Counted from the stretch's first letter, positions 44,443 to 53,208 are shown. The stretch: DNA of 64,000 bases from Enterococcus_D entomosocium (GCF_030441895.1 NZ_JARJAS010000003.1), one strand, 5' to 3'. Made by a program: numbers and translations. The notes: generated by a model from the letters alone, not told the origin.

Positions 44443-44554
44443 AAGGTTATTCAACTTATATACTAGTTTTATTACTCAAAACTATCCCTAGGCACCTTCC
44501 TTCAGAGTTTTTCTTTAGAAGGTAATTGAATGCCTGATACAGAAAGAAGCGTTT

Positions 44555-45223
44555 ATGTTGAACCCTACAAATTTTCAATCACAAGCTTATGAATCAATCA
44601 AAGAGTTGATCTTAACCGCCAAACTGATTCCCGGTCAAAAAATATCTGAAAAGGAATTGGAGCAACGGCTAACCATTGGCAGGACGCCGATCCGTGAAGC
44701 AATTATTCGTCTGCGCCGTGAAGCACTGATCCATGTCGTTCCCCAAAGCGGCACCTATATTTCTAAAATCAGTATCAAACAAATTGAAGAAGCTCGTTTT
44801 GTCAGAGAGACGCTTGAAAAAGAAGTATTCGTAGCGGCCTGCCAAGCCATTACAGAAGAGCAGCTGAAAGAACTAGAAAAACTCGTTATTTTGCAGCGGA
44901 CCTATGCCCAGTTGAAGGATGAAATCGAGTTTTTCCAACTCGACGAGGCCTTCCATCAGTTGATCTATAAGATTGCAGACAAAGAAAATGTCTGGAATTG
45001 GCTACAAACGATCAATCTGCCTTTAAATCGCTTCCGCTTCTTACGTTTAGAGGTGGAGGAATTGTCTTGGGAAATTATTTTGCGGGATCACGAAGAAATC
45101 TTAGCCACTTTAAAAGAAAAAGACCAAGCCAAAATTGCTCCCTTGGTCGGACAACACATTGATGTCATTGATAACGATTTGATTTTTGTGGAAAAGGCCT
45201 TTCCCGATTACTTTACGGAGTAA
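44555..45223 (+). CDS. GntR/FadR-family (FCD) regulator, probable uxu repressor
   Basis: 222 residues. N-terminal wHTH (AYESIKELILTAKLIPGQKI, TIGRTPIREAIIRLRREAL) and an all-helical FCD domain with metal-site histidines (EAFHQLIYKI, DHEEIL, GQHIDVI). FCD regulators include UxuR and ExuR, which sense uronates. Divergent from the uxu operon, so a role there is likely. No strong ribosome site precedes the ATG. Confidence 0.87.
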   Translation: MLNPTNFQSQAYESIKELILTAKLIPGQKISEKELEQRLTIGRTPIREAIIRLRREALIHVVPQSGTYISKISIKQIEEARFVRETLEKEVFVAACQAITEEQLKELEKLVILQRTYAQLKDEIEFFQLDEAFHQLIYKIADKENVWNWLQTINLPLNRFRFLRLEVEELSWEIILRDHEEILATLKEKDQAKIAPLVGQHIDVIDNDLIFVEKAFPDYFTE

Positions 45224-45248
45224 AGCTATTTGAAAATCATGGACCTTA

Positions 45249-45294
45249 AAAACCACCCTCGTCGAGTAGATTGCCTACTTGACGAGGGTGGTTT
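45249..45294. terminator. Bidirectional terminator
   Basis: AAACCACCCTCGTCGAGTAG pairs with CTACTTGACGAGGGTGGTTT (one mismatch), loop of six. Confidence 0.88.
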
Positions 45295-45320
45295 CATACG
45301 CTGAACAAGCGAGAATACGC

Positions 45321-46157
45321 TCATTCGATTGGGTGATAACTAAAGCCTTGGCCCAGTACTTCTGAGACATTATTGACGATCACAAACGCTTTTGGATCAA
45401 TGGTCTCAATGATTTGTCTGATCTGCATAAATTCTTGGTCGCTGGCCACGATCAACAGTACTTGTTTGTCTGCTTGCTGGTAGCCGCCTTGGGCAGCCAA
45501 TAGTGTGGCACCACGAGCTGTTTTATCAAAGACTGCTTCTCGAATCTCGTTCACGTGGTTCTCACTTAAGATCATGATGGATTTCTTCCGGTTAAAGCCC
45601 GTTTCAATGTAGGTCATCACACCAGAGGTGATCACGATCGATAATATCGCAAACAAGAACTCTTCAAACCCGAAAACGAACAAGTTCATAGAAACAACGA
45701 TCGCATCGGTCGCCAGCAAGCCAATCGCTGGATTCAAATTAAAGTATTTCTTGAAAATCAGCGGTGGAATCGTTGTGCCACCGCTAGAAGATTGATTTTT
45801 ATACAAAATCGCTACTCCTAAAGCAAAAATCGCACTGCCAAAAATCACGGAAAGCAGCCGGTCTTCAGCCACCATATATTCTGGGACTAAAGCAATTGCT
45901 ACTGGAAAAGCAAAACTACCATAAAGGACTTTCAAAAAAGGGCCCTTCCCTAAAAAGGCATAGGCAAGAATAAGCATGAGAATATTCAAGACCATGATCA
46001 CAGCCGCTCGATCCCAACCGAGTGCTGACTCTAATAAAATACCGATTCCGCTGACACCGCCAGCTGCCACATGATGCGGGCCTAAAAATAAATTGATGCT
46101 TGCCGCTAACAAGAAAAGTGCTGCGGTGATTTTTCCATAGGTTTTCAGAATTGTCAT
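45321..46157 (-). CDS. YitT-family membrane protein (DUF161/DUF2179)
   Basis: 278 residues. About five or six helices: LFLGPHHVAAGGVSGIGIL, SSSGGTTIPPLIFKKYF and NPAIGLLATDAIVV are the typical YitT pattern. The C-terminal cytosolic DUF2179 domain (~residues 195-275, GATLLAAQGGYQ) may sense small ligands. Function unknown. ATG at 46157 chosen for AGAGGA five to seven bases upstream; the frame extends a further 21 codons without a site. Operon with the CDF gene. Confidence 0.88.
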   Translation of the reverse strand: MTILKTYGKITAALFLLAASINLFLGPHHVAAGGVSGIGILLESALGWDRAAVIMVLNILMLILAYAFLGKGPFLKVLYGSFAFPVAIALVPEYMVAEDRLLSVIFGSAIFALGVAILYKNQSSSGGTTIPPLIFKKYFNLNPAIGLLATDAIVVSMNLFVFGFEEFLFAILSIVITSGVMTYIETGFNRKKSIMILSENHVNEIREAVFDKTARGATLLAAQGGYQQADKQVLLIVASDQEFMQIRQIIETIDPKAFVIVNNVSEVLGQGFSYHPIE

Positions 46158-46222
46158 TTGTTTCCTCTTTTCTCTGTCATTTTCACAAGTTGATTCCGTC
46201 AGTGACCGATTAGCAGCCATTC

Positions 46223-47143
46223 TTACTCCTCACTATACGCCCATTTGATGTCACCGACAAAATTTATGTTTAGCCAGAGGGAATAACCGGAAATCTGTTG
46301 ACTGATTGCTTGATTCAATCGTTCTCGCAAGGGATCTTGCCGCCCTACTGTATCAAGAGGAGTTGCAGGTAAAATCACTACATCTAATTCCACAATAACT
46401 TGATTACCGACTTTAGCGGTACGTAACACAAAGTCCACCACTTCTTCTGCGCGCAATTCTTTTTCAACGATCGTCATGATCGTTTCTCGCAGTTCTTCTT
46501 TTGGGGTAGAAGAAGTCAATTCTAAAATCGCTGCTTTCAACTCTTTTATCGAAAGCTGGATAAAGAATAGGGTGATCCCGATGGAGATGATTGGGTCGAC
46601 ATACATCGCAAAATTCCCATAGGGACTGGCTTGAATCAGCCATGACACAAGAAATGAACCGACGACACCCAGACTAAAGAAAAAGCCGAAACGCCATTGT
46701 TCTAGTTCTACCCAGTAAAAGGGATGAGTCAGTGGTTTCTTTTTTAAGTACAAGTAAAAAGAGAAACAGTAGATCGTACCAATCAGCGAGAAATACAAAC
46801 CGATTGGATCAATCATGCCATCACTGACGTGTAATAAACTAAAAGCAGATTCAATGATTCCATAAATTGAGATCAGCAAGATGATACTATATTGAATAAA
46901 AACAACCAACGGCATCAACGCTTCTTTGCCGAATGGGAAACGTTCAAAGTCTTGGGCTTGGATATATTTTGCCACATACAAAGCAATCAGTGACATCACT
47001 GCACCAATCAATGTATAAACACCATCTAACAAGAGGACGTTATAACTGACCAGTAACCCAAAAAGCAAGGCACCGCCGCCATAGATACTCCCAGCGACAA
47101 TCGATGCCAGCAAAAGTTTGCGTATTTTTTTCTTTTCACTCAT
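46223..47143 (-). CDS. Cation diffusion facilitator-like transporter
   Basis: 306 residues with six helices and a C-terminal cytosolic domain (residues ~215-300, TSSTPKEELRETI, VVDFVLRTAKVGNQVIVELDVVI). Overall CDF fold. The TM2 site keeps Asp40 (LLDGVYTLIG), but the second Asp four residues on is Thr, and TM5 has only VDPIISIG, so the usual zinc/manganese tetrahedral site looks incomplete. It may move another ion or be regulatory. ATG at 47143 follows AGAGGAG. Confidence 0.8.
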   Translation of the reverse strand: MSEKKKIRKLLLASIVAGSIYGGGALLFGLLVSYNVLLLDGVYTLIGAVMSLIALYVAKYIQAQDFERFPFGKEALMPLVVFIQYSIILLISIYGIIESAFSLLHVSDGMIDPIGLYFSLIGTIYCFSFYLYLKKKPLTHPFYWVELEQWRFGFFFSLGVVGSFLVSWLIQASPYGNFAMYVDPIISIGITLFFIQLSIKELKAAILELTSSTPKEELRETIMTIVEKELRAEEVVDFVLRTAKVGNQVIVELDVVILPATPLDTVGRQDPLRERLNQAISQQISGYSLWLNINFVGDIKWAYSEE

Positions 47144-47477
47144 GATACTCCTCTTTCTTTTTTTCAAAAAAACTATCAAATTGATTGCATTCTTCTATCT
47201 ATAAGCCTATCTTCCCATATAAATAACATAAAAAACAGTCAATTTTTTCATACAAAGCGGAAAAAAATAGTATTGCTGTCAATCATTCACTCTATTCTCT
47301 AGTGATGCATATTCGATCTTTCTATTCCACTCTTTTTACATTCTGGTGTAAATCCCCTTGACTACGCGGATTGATTCCCTTATCATCAAGGGTAACCATA
47401 TTCAATCAGAATTTTCAGAATATTCCGTTATATTTTTCATAACGGCGATTCATTGGAAGACAGGGAGGATGAAGAGA
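47144..47477. other. Gene-free stretch between divergent genes
   Basis: AT-rich. The YrdC-type frame continues upstream to 47358 but has no ribosome site there. Promoters for both sides are presumably present; I see no clear -35/-10 pair or repeats. Confidence 0.35.
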
Positions 47478-48260
47478 GTGAATGAAGCAAAACAAGTCCC
47501 ATGGACAGGAGAACCAAACCAACGAGCGATCAACTATTTGAATGAAGAAGGCAAAGTGATCGTCTGCCCAACCAAAGTCGGCTATATCATTGCCGTCTCT
47601 GATAAAAAAGGGCTGGAACGCAAGTTTTCAGCAAAGAATCGCAAGCGTAACAAACCAGGCGTCGTTCTTTGCAGCTCATTGGAGCAGCTACATGAATTAG
47701 CCGAATTAAATGCGGAAACCGCCGCCGTTTATGAAACGTGTTGGAACAATGACGTGTTATTCGGTGCGATTTTGCCTTGGAAAGAATCAGGAAAAGCCTA
47801 TATCCCAAAAGATGGTTCAGAAGAATTGATGACGGACGTTCGGGGAACCAGCTGTTTCGTGATCAAATTCGGTGTCCCTGGTGAGCAGATCTCAAAAGAA
47901 CTTTGGGATCAAAAAAAGAAATTGCTTTTCGCCAGCTCAGCGAACCCTTCAGGCAAAGGAAACCGCGGACTTGTTGAAGGGATCGGCGAACAAATCGCGC
48001 AAGAAGCCGATCTAATCATTGAAGGCAACGACTATGTTGCATCGATCCAACCAGACAAAACGCTGGAAACCCGCTACGAACAAGGAGTCATGGTTTCTTT
48101 CGTTGATAAAGACGGTAACTTGATTCCAGAGCAAGGAGACCAACGCTCCATCACTCCCGCACCTGTCTTGATCCGTAAAGGACTCGATGTTGAAAAAATC
48201 CAAATGTACCTTTCTGATCACTTCAACTCATGGGACTATCGCCACGGGGAGTATTATTAA
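47478..48260 (+). CDS. YrdC/Sua5-domain protein
   Basis: About 260 residues with a YrdC fold: VIVCPTKVGYIIAVSDKKGLERKF, NRKRNKPGVVLCSS, and ASSANPSGKGNRG near the C-terminus of the domain. The domain binds RNA and makes threonylcarbamoyl-AMP in TsaC/Sua5, but this is a diverged member with a ~60-residue C-terminal extension (PAPVLIRKGLDVEKI). Function unclear. GTG start at 47478 follows GGGAGG by nine bases. Confidence 0.75.
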   Translation: MNEAKQVPWTGEPNQRAINYLNEEGKVIVCPTKVGYIIAVSDKKGLERKFSAKNRKRNKPGVVLCSSLEQLHELAELNAETAAVYETCWNNDVLFGAILPWKESGKAYIPKDGSEELMTDVRGTSCFVIKFGVPGEQISKELWDQKKKLLFASSANPSGKGNRGLVEGIGEQIAQEADLIIEGNDYVASIQPDKTLETRYEQGVMVSFVDKDGNLIPEQGDQRSITPAPVLIRKGLDVEKIQMYLSDHFNSWDYRHGEYY

Positions 48261-48279
48261 TCTTTCATCGTCAACAAAG

Positions 48280-48345
48280 AACCGAAGAACCAGCTAACGG
48301 CCCTCCTTTTCAAGGAAAAACGCTCAGCTCGTTCTTCGGTTTTTC
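48280..48345 (+). terminator. Terminator after the YrdC-domain gene
   Basis: AACCGAAGAAC and GTTCTTCGGTT with a long apical loop, then TTTTC. Confidence 0.75.
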
Positions 48346-48367
48346 AATAGAAAAAAACACTTTTCTT

Positions 48368-48685
48368 CTATCGTGTTTCTTTCAAAAGCTGAATGATCTG
48401 TGCCTGTTGTTTGATGATCGTATCTTGTTGCTTGATTTTAATCCAGTTTTGGTCGATTTGGATAGCTGCTCCGAGATTTTTGTAACTAAGGTTGGGGATC
48501 TCCATGAAATGTATTCGGTGTGCAGATAAGTCATTAAAGATCTGAACAGACAGTCCCTCACTCAATTCATGAACCTCTTTTTCTACAATATACTGGTTGA
48601 TCAGGTCTTCTACAGTCAAACGCTTTTTTCGTTTCTTGCCTTGTGTGCCATTCGAATTTTCAGATTTCTTGTTCGTACCAAACAT
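48368..48685 (-). CDS. Small basic/coiled-coil protein of unknown function
   Basis: 105 residues. Basic N-terminus (TQGKKRKKRLTVEDLIN), a middle with VHELSEGLSVQIFNDLS, and a C-terminal coiled coil rich in Gln and Ile (KIKQQDTIIKQQAQIIQLL). AAAGGAG lies seven bases before the ATG, which supports it as a real gene. No family recognised. Monocistronic, facing the YrdC-domain gene. Confidence 0.65.
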   Translation of the reverse strand: MFGTNKKSENSNGTQGKKRKKRLTVEDLINQYIVEKEVHELSEGLSVQIFNDLSAHRIHFMEIPNLSYKNLGAAIQIDQNWIKIKQQDTIIKQQAQIIQLLKETR

Positions 48686-48892
48686 TTTTGTTCTCCTTTC
48701 GTTAGGTCATCCTTCCTCCATTTTGTGATTCCGTGTCTCTTCTTCAGTGACCAAAATAAAATTGAGCGAAACCTACATACGAACATTTTGTCATAAAATA
48801 GCATTATAATCTACATTTTGTTGTTTTTAAAGATAAAAAAGGAGATAAATTACGATCAGGTTTTCTCTGTCATAGAATTCCAACTCTATTTC

Positions 48893-48901
48893 TGCTATAA
48901 T
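48893..48901 (+). promoter_or_regulatory. Extended -10 promoter for the structured leader and RNHCP gene
   Basis: TGCTATAAT is a perfect extended -10. Transcription would start near 48908, ~293 bases before the RNHCP start codon at 49201. Confidence 0.6.
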
Positions 48902-48907
48902 CCCCTC

Positions 48908-49130
48908 ATAAACACATAGGAGGGACTCTATGAAAAAGCATTCCTCAATTGCTTTCTAGGGGACGACGCCAATGACAGTGACTTTGGACTACACTTACTG
49001 CTGGGTTGTGGGCTGCCGCAACACAGTGCTTAGCACAAAACGAAAAAACTAAGCGTGGTACGGATTGCGAAATCGCATGAAGCTGGAAGCAGAAGTAATC
49101 GTTACGGACGGTGAATGTGTCCCTAGCCAA
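48908..49130 (+). ncRNA. Structured RNA leader upstream of the RNHCP gene (possible M-box-like riboswitch)
   Basis: A closing stem pairs CTAGGGGAC (48956-48964) with GTCCCTAG (49119-49126). Inside are CAGTGA/TTACTG (48976/48995), GTTGTGG-GCTG-CCGCAAC (49005-49022) and GCTTAG/CTAAGC (49028/49049). In-order segments such as TATGAAAAAGCA, GACGCCAATG, GCTGGGTTGT and CACAGTGCT resemble my recollection of the M-box (ykoK) magnesium riboswitch, but the middle is shorter and no search was possible. A structured leader is well supported; the ligand is not. Confidence 0.5.
48930..48959 (+). CDS. Nine-codon leader peptide MKKHSSIAF
   Basis: AGGAGG with a six-base gap precedes ATG AAA AAG CAT TCC TCA ATT GCT TTC TAG. 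The ribosome site is one of the best in the area, and the TAG stop overlaps the 5' arm of the closing stem of the leader, so translation could control folding. Alternatively the ATG lies in a conserved part of the RNA by chance. Confidence 0.4.
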   Translation: MKKHSSIAF

Positions 49131-49200
49131 AGAAGCCTGATGAAGAACGAACGGAACCCTTTTCTCTCAAAAGAAATCATTCTTTTGGAGGAAAGCAAAA

Positions 49201-49517
49201 TGAGAAAAGGTGAAAATACGACCTTTGTTTGTAAAAACTGCAGTACGCCTGTGGCACCCTTGACCAATGGTTCTTACCGCAACCATTGTCCCCAGTGTCT
49301 CTACTCGTTACACGTGGATATTCGCCCGGGTGATCGTCAAAATACTTGCCATGGCTTGATGCGACCGATTGACTATCGCCAACATTCCAAAAAAGGCTAT
49401 CAGGTGCTGCATGAATGCACCCGCTGCAAAAACCAGCAGTGGAATATCGTGGCACAGGATACGCAACAGCCAGACCATTTTATTGAGTGGTTGACTCAAA
49501 CCGCTGCGTATCACTAA
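49201..49517 (+). CDS. RNHCP-domain zinc-ribbon protein
   Basis: 105 residues. Two zinc-ribbon-like modules: FVCKNCSTPVAP with RNHCPQCLYSLHVD (the name-giving RNHCP motif), then CTRCKNQQWNIV. RNHCP proteins are small, of unknown function, presumably nucleic-acid or ribosome linked. ATG at 49201 has TTGGAGG nine bases upstream. It is the only gene behind the long leader at 48908-49130. A CAAAAGAA/TTCTTTTG hairpin directly precedes the ribosome site and may affect translation. Confidence 0.8.
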
Positions 49518-49632
49518 AAAACCAAAGAAGACCATGCTTAAGGCTGATCTTTTTTGTTTATCAGATCAACGGATCTCTTATACCACTAACTGCTCATAGA
49601 CATTGTCGTCATAAGAAGCGCTTGCTTTAACC

Positions 49633-49686
49633 TAAAAAAAAAACAGCCCGCTGTTTCGTCGATTAGTTGACGAAATTTCGGGCTGT
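49633..49686 (-). terminator. Terminator of the ABC exporter operon
   Basis: Minus strand ACAGCCCG...TTTCGTC / GACGAAACAG-CGGGCTGT stem followed by ten T residues. Confidence 0.88.
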
Positions 49687-49726
49687 CCTGCTAGTGTCTT
49701 CTTGATGATTTTACGTTGGTTTGCGC

Positions 49727-51496
49727 TTATTCAAAAACGAATTGATTGTGATACAGTTCCGCATAAAAGCCGTCAGCCGCCACCAATTGATGGTGATTGC
49801 CTTCTTCAATGACTTCGCCGTCCTTCAAGACAACGATGCGATCGGCATTCAAAATTGTCTTCAAGCGATGGGCGATCACAAAACTGGTTCGTCCTTTGAT
49901 TGCTTCATCCATTGCTCGTTGAATTTTCGCTTCGGTCACGGTATCGACATTACTGGTGGCTTCATCCAAAATCAACAATTCTGGATTGGTCAGAATCGTT
50001 CGGGCAATACTCATCAATTGTTTTTGACCAGTACTGAAAAGGTTGTTCTCTTCGGTGATCTCCGTGTCATAGCCTTTTTCCAACGTCATAACAAACTCAT
50101 GGATATTGGCTTGTTTCGCTGCTGCAATGACTTCTGCTTCGGTCGCTTCTGGTTTCCCAAAAGCAATGTTTTCACGAATCGTCCCTGAGAACAGCACGGA
50201 TTCTTGCAAAACGATTCCCACTTGAGAACGCAGCAGATCCAAGTCTAGCTCCCGGATGTCGATGCCGTCAAAGGTCACAGAACCACCATTCACATCATAG
50301 AAGCGATTCAACAAGTTCATGATGGTCGTTTTTCCTGAACCAGTCGGTCCGACCAATGCGACCATTTCGCCTTTGTTGACCGTGATCGACACATCTTTTA
50401 GGACCAATTTTTGACTGTCATACCCAAAGTCCACATGATTCAAAGCAACCGCCTCTTTGATGCCCTTCACTTTGATCCCGTCTTTTGGTTTGACCTCATC
50501 AGGTTCATCAAACATTTCATTGATTCTGCGCGCACCGGTGATCGCCAACTGAATCATGCTGTAACCAGAAGAGATCTGCATCAATGGTTGGTAATACTGC
50601 TGCGAATACTGGACAAAGGTCACAACTAATCCTAAAGCAACGGAACGTTCTAAGTCACCGTTCAATGCTAACCAGCCACCAAAGAAAATCACGATTGCCG
50701 TGTTCAACAAGGACATCCCTTGCATCAAGGGGAAAAGCAGCCCAGAGTAGACTTGCCCTTTGTAGGTAGCTTCCCGGACTTGTTGGTTGTGGACCAGAAA
50801 ACCATCGATGGTTTCTTCTTGCAGTCCATTGGTGATGATGATTCGTTGACCACTGATTTTTTCATCGATATAGCCGTTTAATTTTCCGACTTCATCTTGC
50901 TGCAGATCGACATATTTGCGGGCTTTTTGGATCACGATCACCGCGATCAACACCGCAATCGGGGTAGAAGCAATCGTTGCCCATGCCAATTCAACGTTTT
51001 GACGGAACATCATGATCAAGATCCCCACCATTAAGACTACATTGGTCAGCACTTGCAACAATGCTTGGTTCAGACTGTTTTGGATGTTATCCAAGTCACT
51101 GGTGAAACGGCTCAAAATATCACCGTCTTGATGAGAATCAAAGAATTTGATCGTCAATTTTTCCAGTTTATTAAATAAACCGATCCGCATTCTGTTGGTT
51201 GATTTCCCCACCACTTGCGTGAACAAGATACTATAGACAAAATTGGCTGCACTGGCTAAGACATAAAAAATCAACAGTTTCCAAATGATCGATAGAAAAG
51301 CCGATTTATCATCGACCCCTTGCATCAAACCGCCAACATAATTCGCCAATTCCTGGAACGCTTCTCCGATAAAGACTGGCGCTTGTACTTGCAAATACGT
51401 TGCCAGAATCACCGTCACAAAAATGAATAGAAACGACCACTTGTATTGTTTTAAGTAATGGTAGAAAAATTTACTCGCTTTGAACAAATCTGTCAT
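49727..51496 (-). CDS. Heterodimeric ABC exporter, subunit with canonical Walker B
   Basis: 589 residues: six-helix membrane domain then NBD. Walker A LVGPTGSGKTTIMNLLN, Walker B LLILDEATSNVDT with catalytic Glu, H-loop FVIAHRL, but a degenerate signature STGQKQLMS. Together with the partner this gives one active and one inactive ATP site, as in LmrCD/BmrCD multidrug exporters. Starts three bases after the partner's stop. Confidence 0.92.
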   Translation of the reverse strand: MTDLFKASKFFYHYLKQYKWSFLFIFVTVILATYLQVQAPVFIGEAFQELANYVGGLMQGVDDKSAFLSIIWKLLIFYVLASAANFVYSILFTQVVGKSTNRMRIGLFNKLEKLTIKFFDSHQDGDILSRFTSDLDNIQNSLNQALLQVLTNVVLMVGILIMMFRQNVELAWATIASTPIAVLIAVIVIQKARKYVDLQQDEVGKLNGYIDEKISGQRIIITNGLQEETIDGFLVHNQQVREATYKGQVYSGLLFPLMQGMSLLNTAIVIFFGGWLALNGDLERSVALGLVVTFVQYSQQYYQPLMQISSGYSMIQLAITGARRINEMFDEPDEVKPKDGIKVKGIKEAVALNHVDFGYDSQKLVLKDVSITVNKGEMVALVGPTGSGKTTIMNLLNRFYDVNGGSVTFDGIDIRELDLDLLRSQVGIVLQESVLFSGTIRENIAFGKPEATEAEVIAAAKQANIHEFVMTLEKGYDTEITEENNLFSTGQKQLMSIARTILTNPELLILDEATSNVDTVTEAKIQRAMDEAIKGRTSFVIAHRLKTILNADRIVVLKDGEVIEEGNHHQLVAADGFYAELYHNQFVFE

Positions 51497-51498
51497 GG

Positions 51499-53208
51499 TT
51501 ACTCCTCTCCTTTCTGTGTTGCGAAGATTTCTTGATAGATGGCATTGTTATTGGCTAAAAATTCATGGCTTCCTTCACCAACCAAACGTCCATTATCTAA
51601 AACGAAGATGCGGTCGGCTTTCACAACAGAGGCAATCTTTTGCGCGATAATGATTGTTGTCGTGTCTTTTAATTGTTTTTCAAACGCTTCGCGAACCAAT
51701 TTTTCCGAACGAGCATCTAATGCACTCGTACTATCATCCAAAATCAAAATTTTCGGTTCACCGATCACGCCTCGAGAAATCGATAAGCGTTGCTTTTGTC
51801 CTCCAGAAAAATTGCTGCTGCGCTCGGAGACCGGCGCTTCAAAACCCGCTGTCAATTTTTGAATAAATTCGCTGGCTTGAGCGATTTCTGTTGCGCGAGA
51901 CATCTCAGACTCTGAGGCATCTTTTTTCCCTTGCCGTAAGTTTTGGGCAATCGTTCCTGAAAAGAGGATCGCTTTTTGCAAGACAAAAGCGACCGTTTTA
52001 CGCAAGCTTTGTTCATTGACTTCTTTCAAGTCAACACCGCCAACCCGCACGACACCTTCTGTTGGGTCAAACAAACGGGGAATCAGTTGCGCCAGTGTTG
52101 ATTTGCCGGCACCAGTCGCTCCTACGATCCCAATCATTTCGCCAGGTTTGATGGTAAAACTGATAGCCGTTAGGGCATTTTTTTCATCCCCAGGGTAACG
52201 GAAGCTGACGTTTTCAAAAGCGACACTTCCAGACAATTCTTGTTCTGGGACATCTTGGTATTGCAGATCCGGTTCGGTATCTAGAATCTCTTTGATCCGT
52301 TTTAGCGAAACTGCAGCCCGTGAAGTCATCATCATCATCATGCCGCCGATAATGATCGCCATCATAATTTGCATCAAATAATTCATGAATGAGGCAATTC
52401 CCCCAATCAAAGTTGGGTCATCTTTCGCTAGATCACTGACAAAGAAAATCGCGCCGACCACTGCTAAGTTGGCCGCCAGCATAAAGGAGGGGATCATTAC
52501 AGAGAACAGGGTTCCTACAATAATATTATGCTTCGTTAACGTTTCACTGACTTTAGAAAAGCCTTGCAGTTGGTTGTCTTCTTGAACAAAAGATTTCACC
52601 ACACGAATCCCCATCAAATTTTCTTTGGCAATCCCATTGATTTTGTCGATCAAGTTCTGGATGATCATAAAGTGTTTGCCCATCCGTGTAAAGGATAGTG
52701 CCGTAATCACTAGGACAGCGATAATCAGTAAGACGATGATCCACCACAGTTGCGGCATGGTTGTCATCGCCAAAATGAAGGCACCGATAAATAAGAACGG
52801 GATCCGAAACAACGATTGTAGCGAGATCATCACTAAGTTTTGAATTTGCGTGATGTCATTGGTCAAGCGCACCACAAGATTTCCCGCTGAGAAGGTTTCG
52901 ATATTTCCAAATGAGAATGTCTGGATTTTCCGAAACATCTCTTCCCGAATATCGGCACTAACGCCTTGCGCCACTTTCGCAGAAAAAACCGTGTTGATGA
53001 TCCCTGCAACAAGGCCTAGCAATGCTAGCCCAATCAACTGCACACCAATTTTTTTCATTTCATCATTGTTTTCGGTAATAATTGATTCTAGCACTTGCTG
53101 CAAGAGCTTTGGCTGCCATAATGCAGCAACGACCATTAAAATGACCGATAATAAGGCAATGCTGGTTGCCGCTTTGTACTTTTTGACATGGCGTAAGACC
53201 AGATCCAT
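51499..53208 (-). CDS. Heterodimeric ABC exporter, subunit with degenerate ATP site
   Basis: 569 residues. Walker A IVGATGAGKSTLAQLIP, signature NFSGGQKQRLSIS canonical, but Walker B reads ILILDDSTSALDA (Asp in place of catalytic Glu) and the H-loop is IIAQKIAS (Gln for His). The degenerate site therefore pairs these with the partner's weak signature. Likely a drug or lipid exporter. First gene of the pair; no regulator is adjacent. Confidence 0.92.
   Translation of the reverse strand: MDLVLRHVKKYKAATSIALLSVILMVVAALWQPKLLQQVLESIITENNDEMKKIGVQLIGLALLGLVAGIINTVFSAKVAQGVSADIREEMFRKIQTFSFGNIETFSAGNLVVRLTNDITQIQNLVMISLQSLFRIPFLFIGAFILAMTTMPQLWWIIVLLIIAVLVITALSFTRMGKHFMIIQNLIDKINGIAKENLMGIRVVKSFVQEDNQLQGFSKVSETLTKHNIIVGTLFSVMIPSFMLAANLAVVGAIFFVSDLAKDDPTLIGGIASFMNYLMQIMMAIIIGGMMMMMTSRAAVSLKRIKEILDTEPDLQYQDVPEQELSGSVAFENVSFRYPGDEKNALTAISFTIKPGEMIGIVGATGAGKSTLAQLIPRLFDPTEGVVRVGGVDLKEVNEQSLRKTVAFVLQKAILFSGTIAQNLRQGKKDASESEMSRATEIAQASEFIQKLTAGFEAPVSERSSNFSGGQKQRLSISRGVIGEPKILILDDSTSALDARSEKLVREAFEKQLKDTTTIIIAQKIASVVKADRIFVLDNGRLVGEGSHEFLANNNAIYQEIFATQKGEE

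Noticed and set aside
44367..44554. CcpA cre site upstream of uxuB or its regulator
   Set aside because: Best match (AAGAAGCGTTTATG) has four or more mismatches to the consensus.
47358..47477. N-terminal extension of the YrdC-domain gene
   Set aside because: No ribosome site upstream; a GTG with a strong site exists at 47478.
49515..49620. Terminator of the RNHCP gene
   Set aside because: Only a weak imperfect hairpin near 49530-49555; not called.
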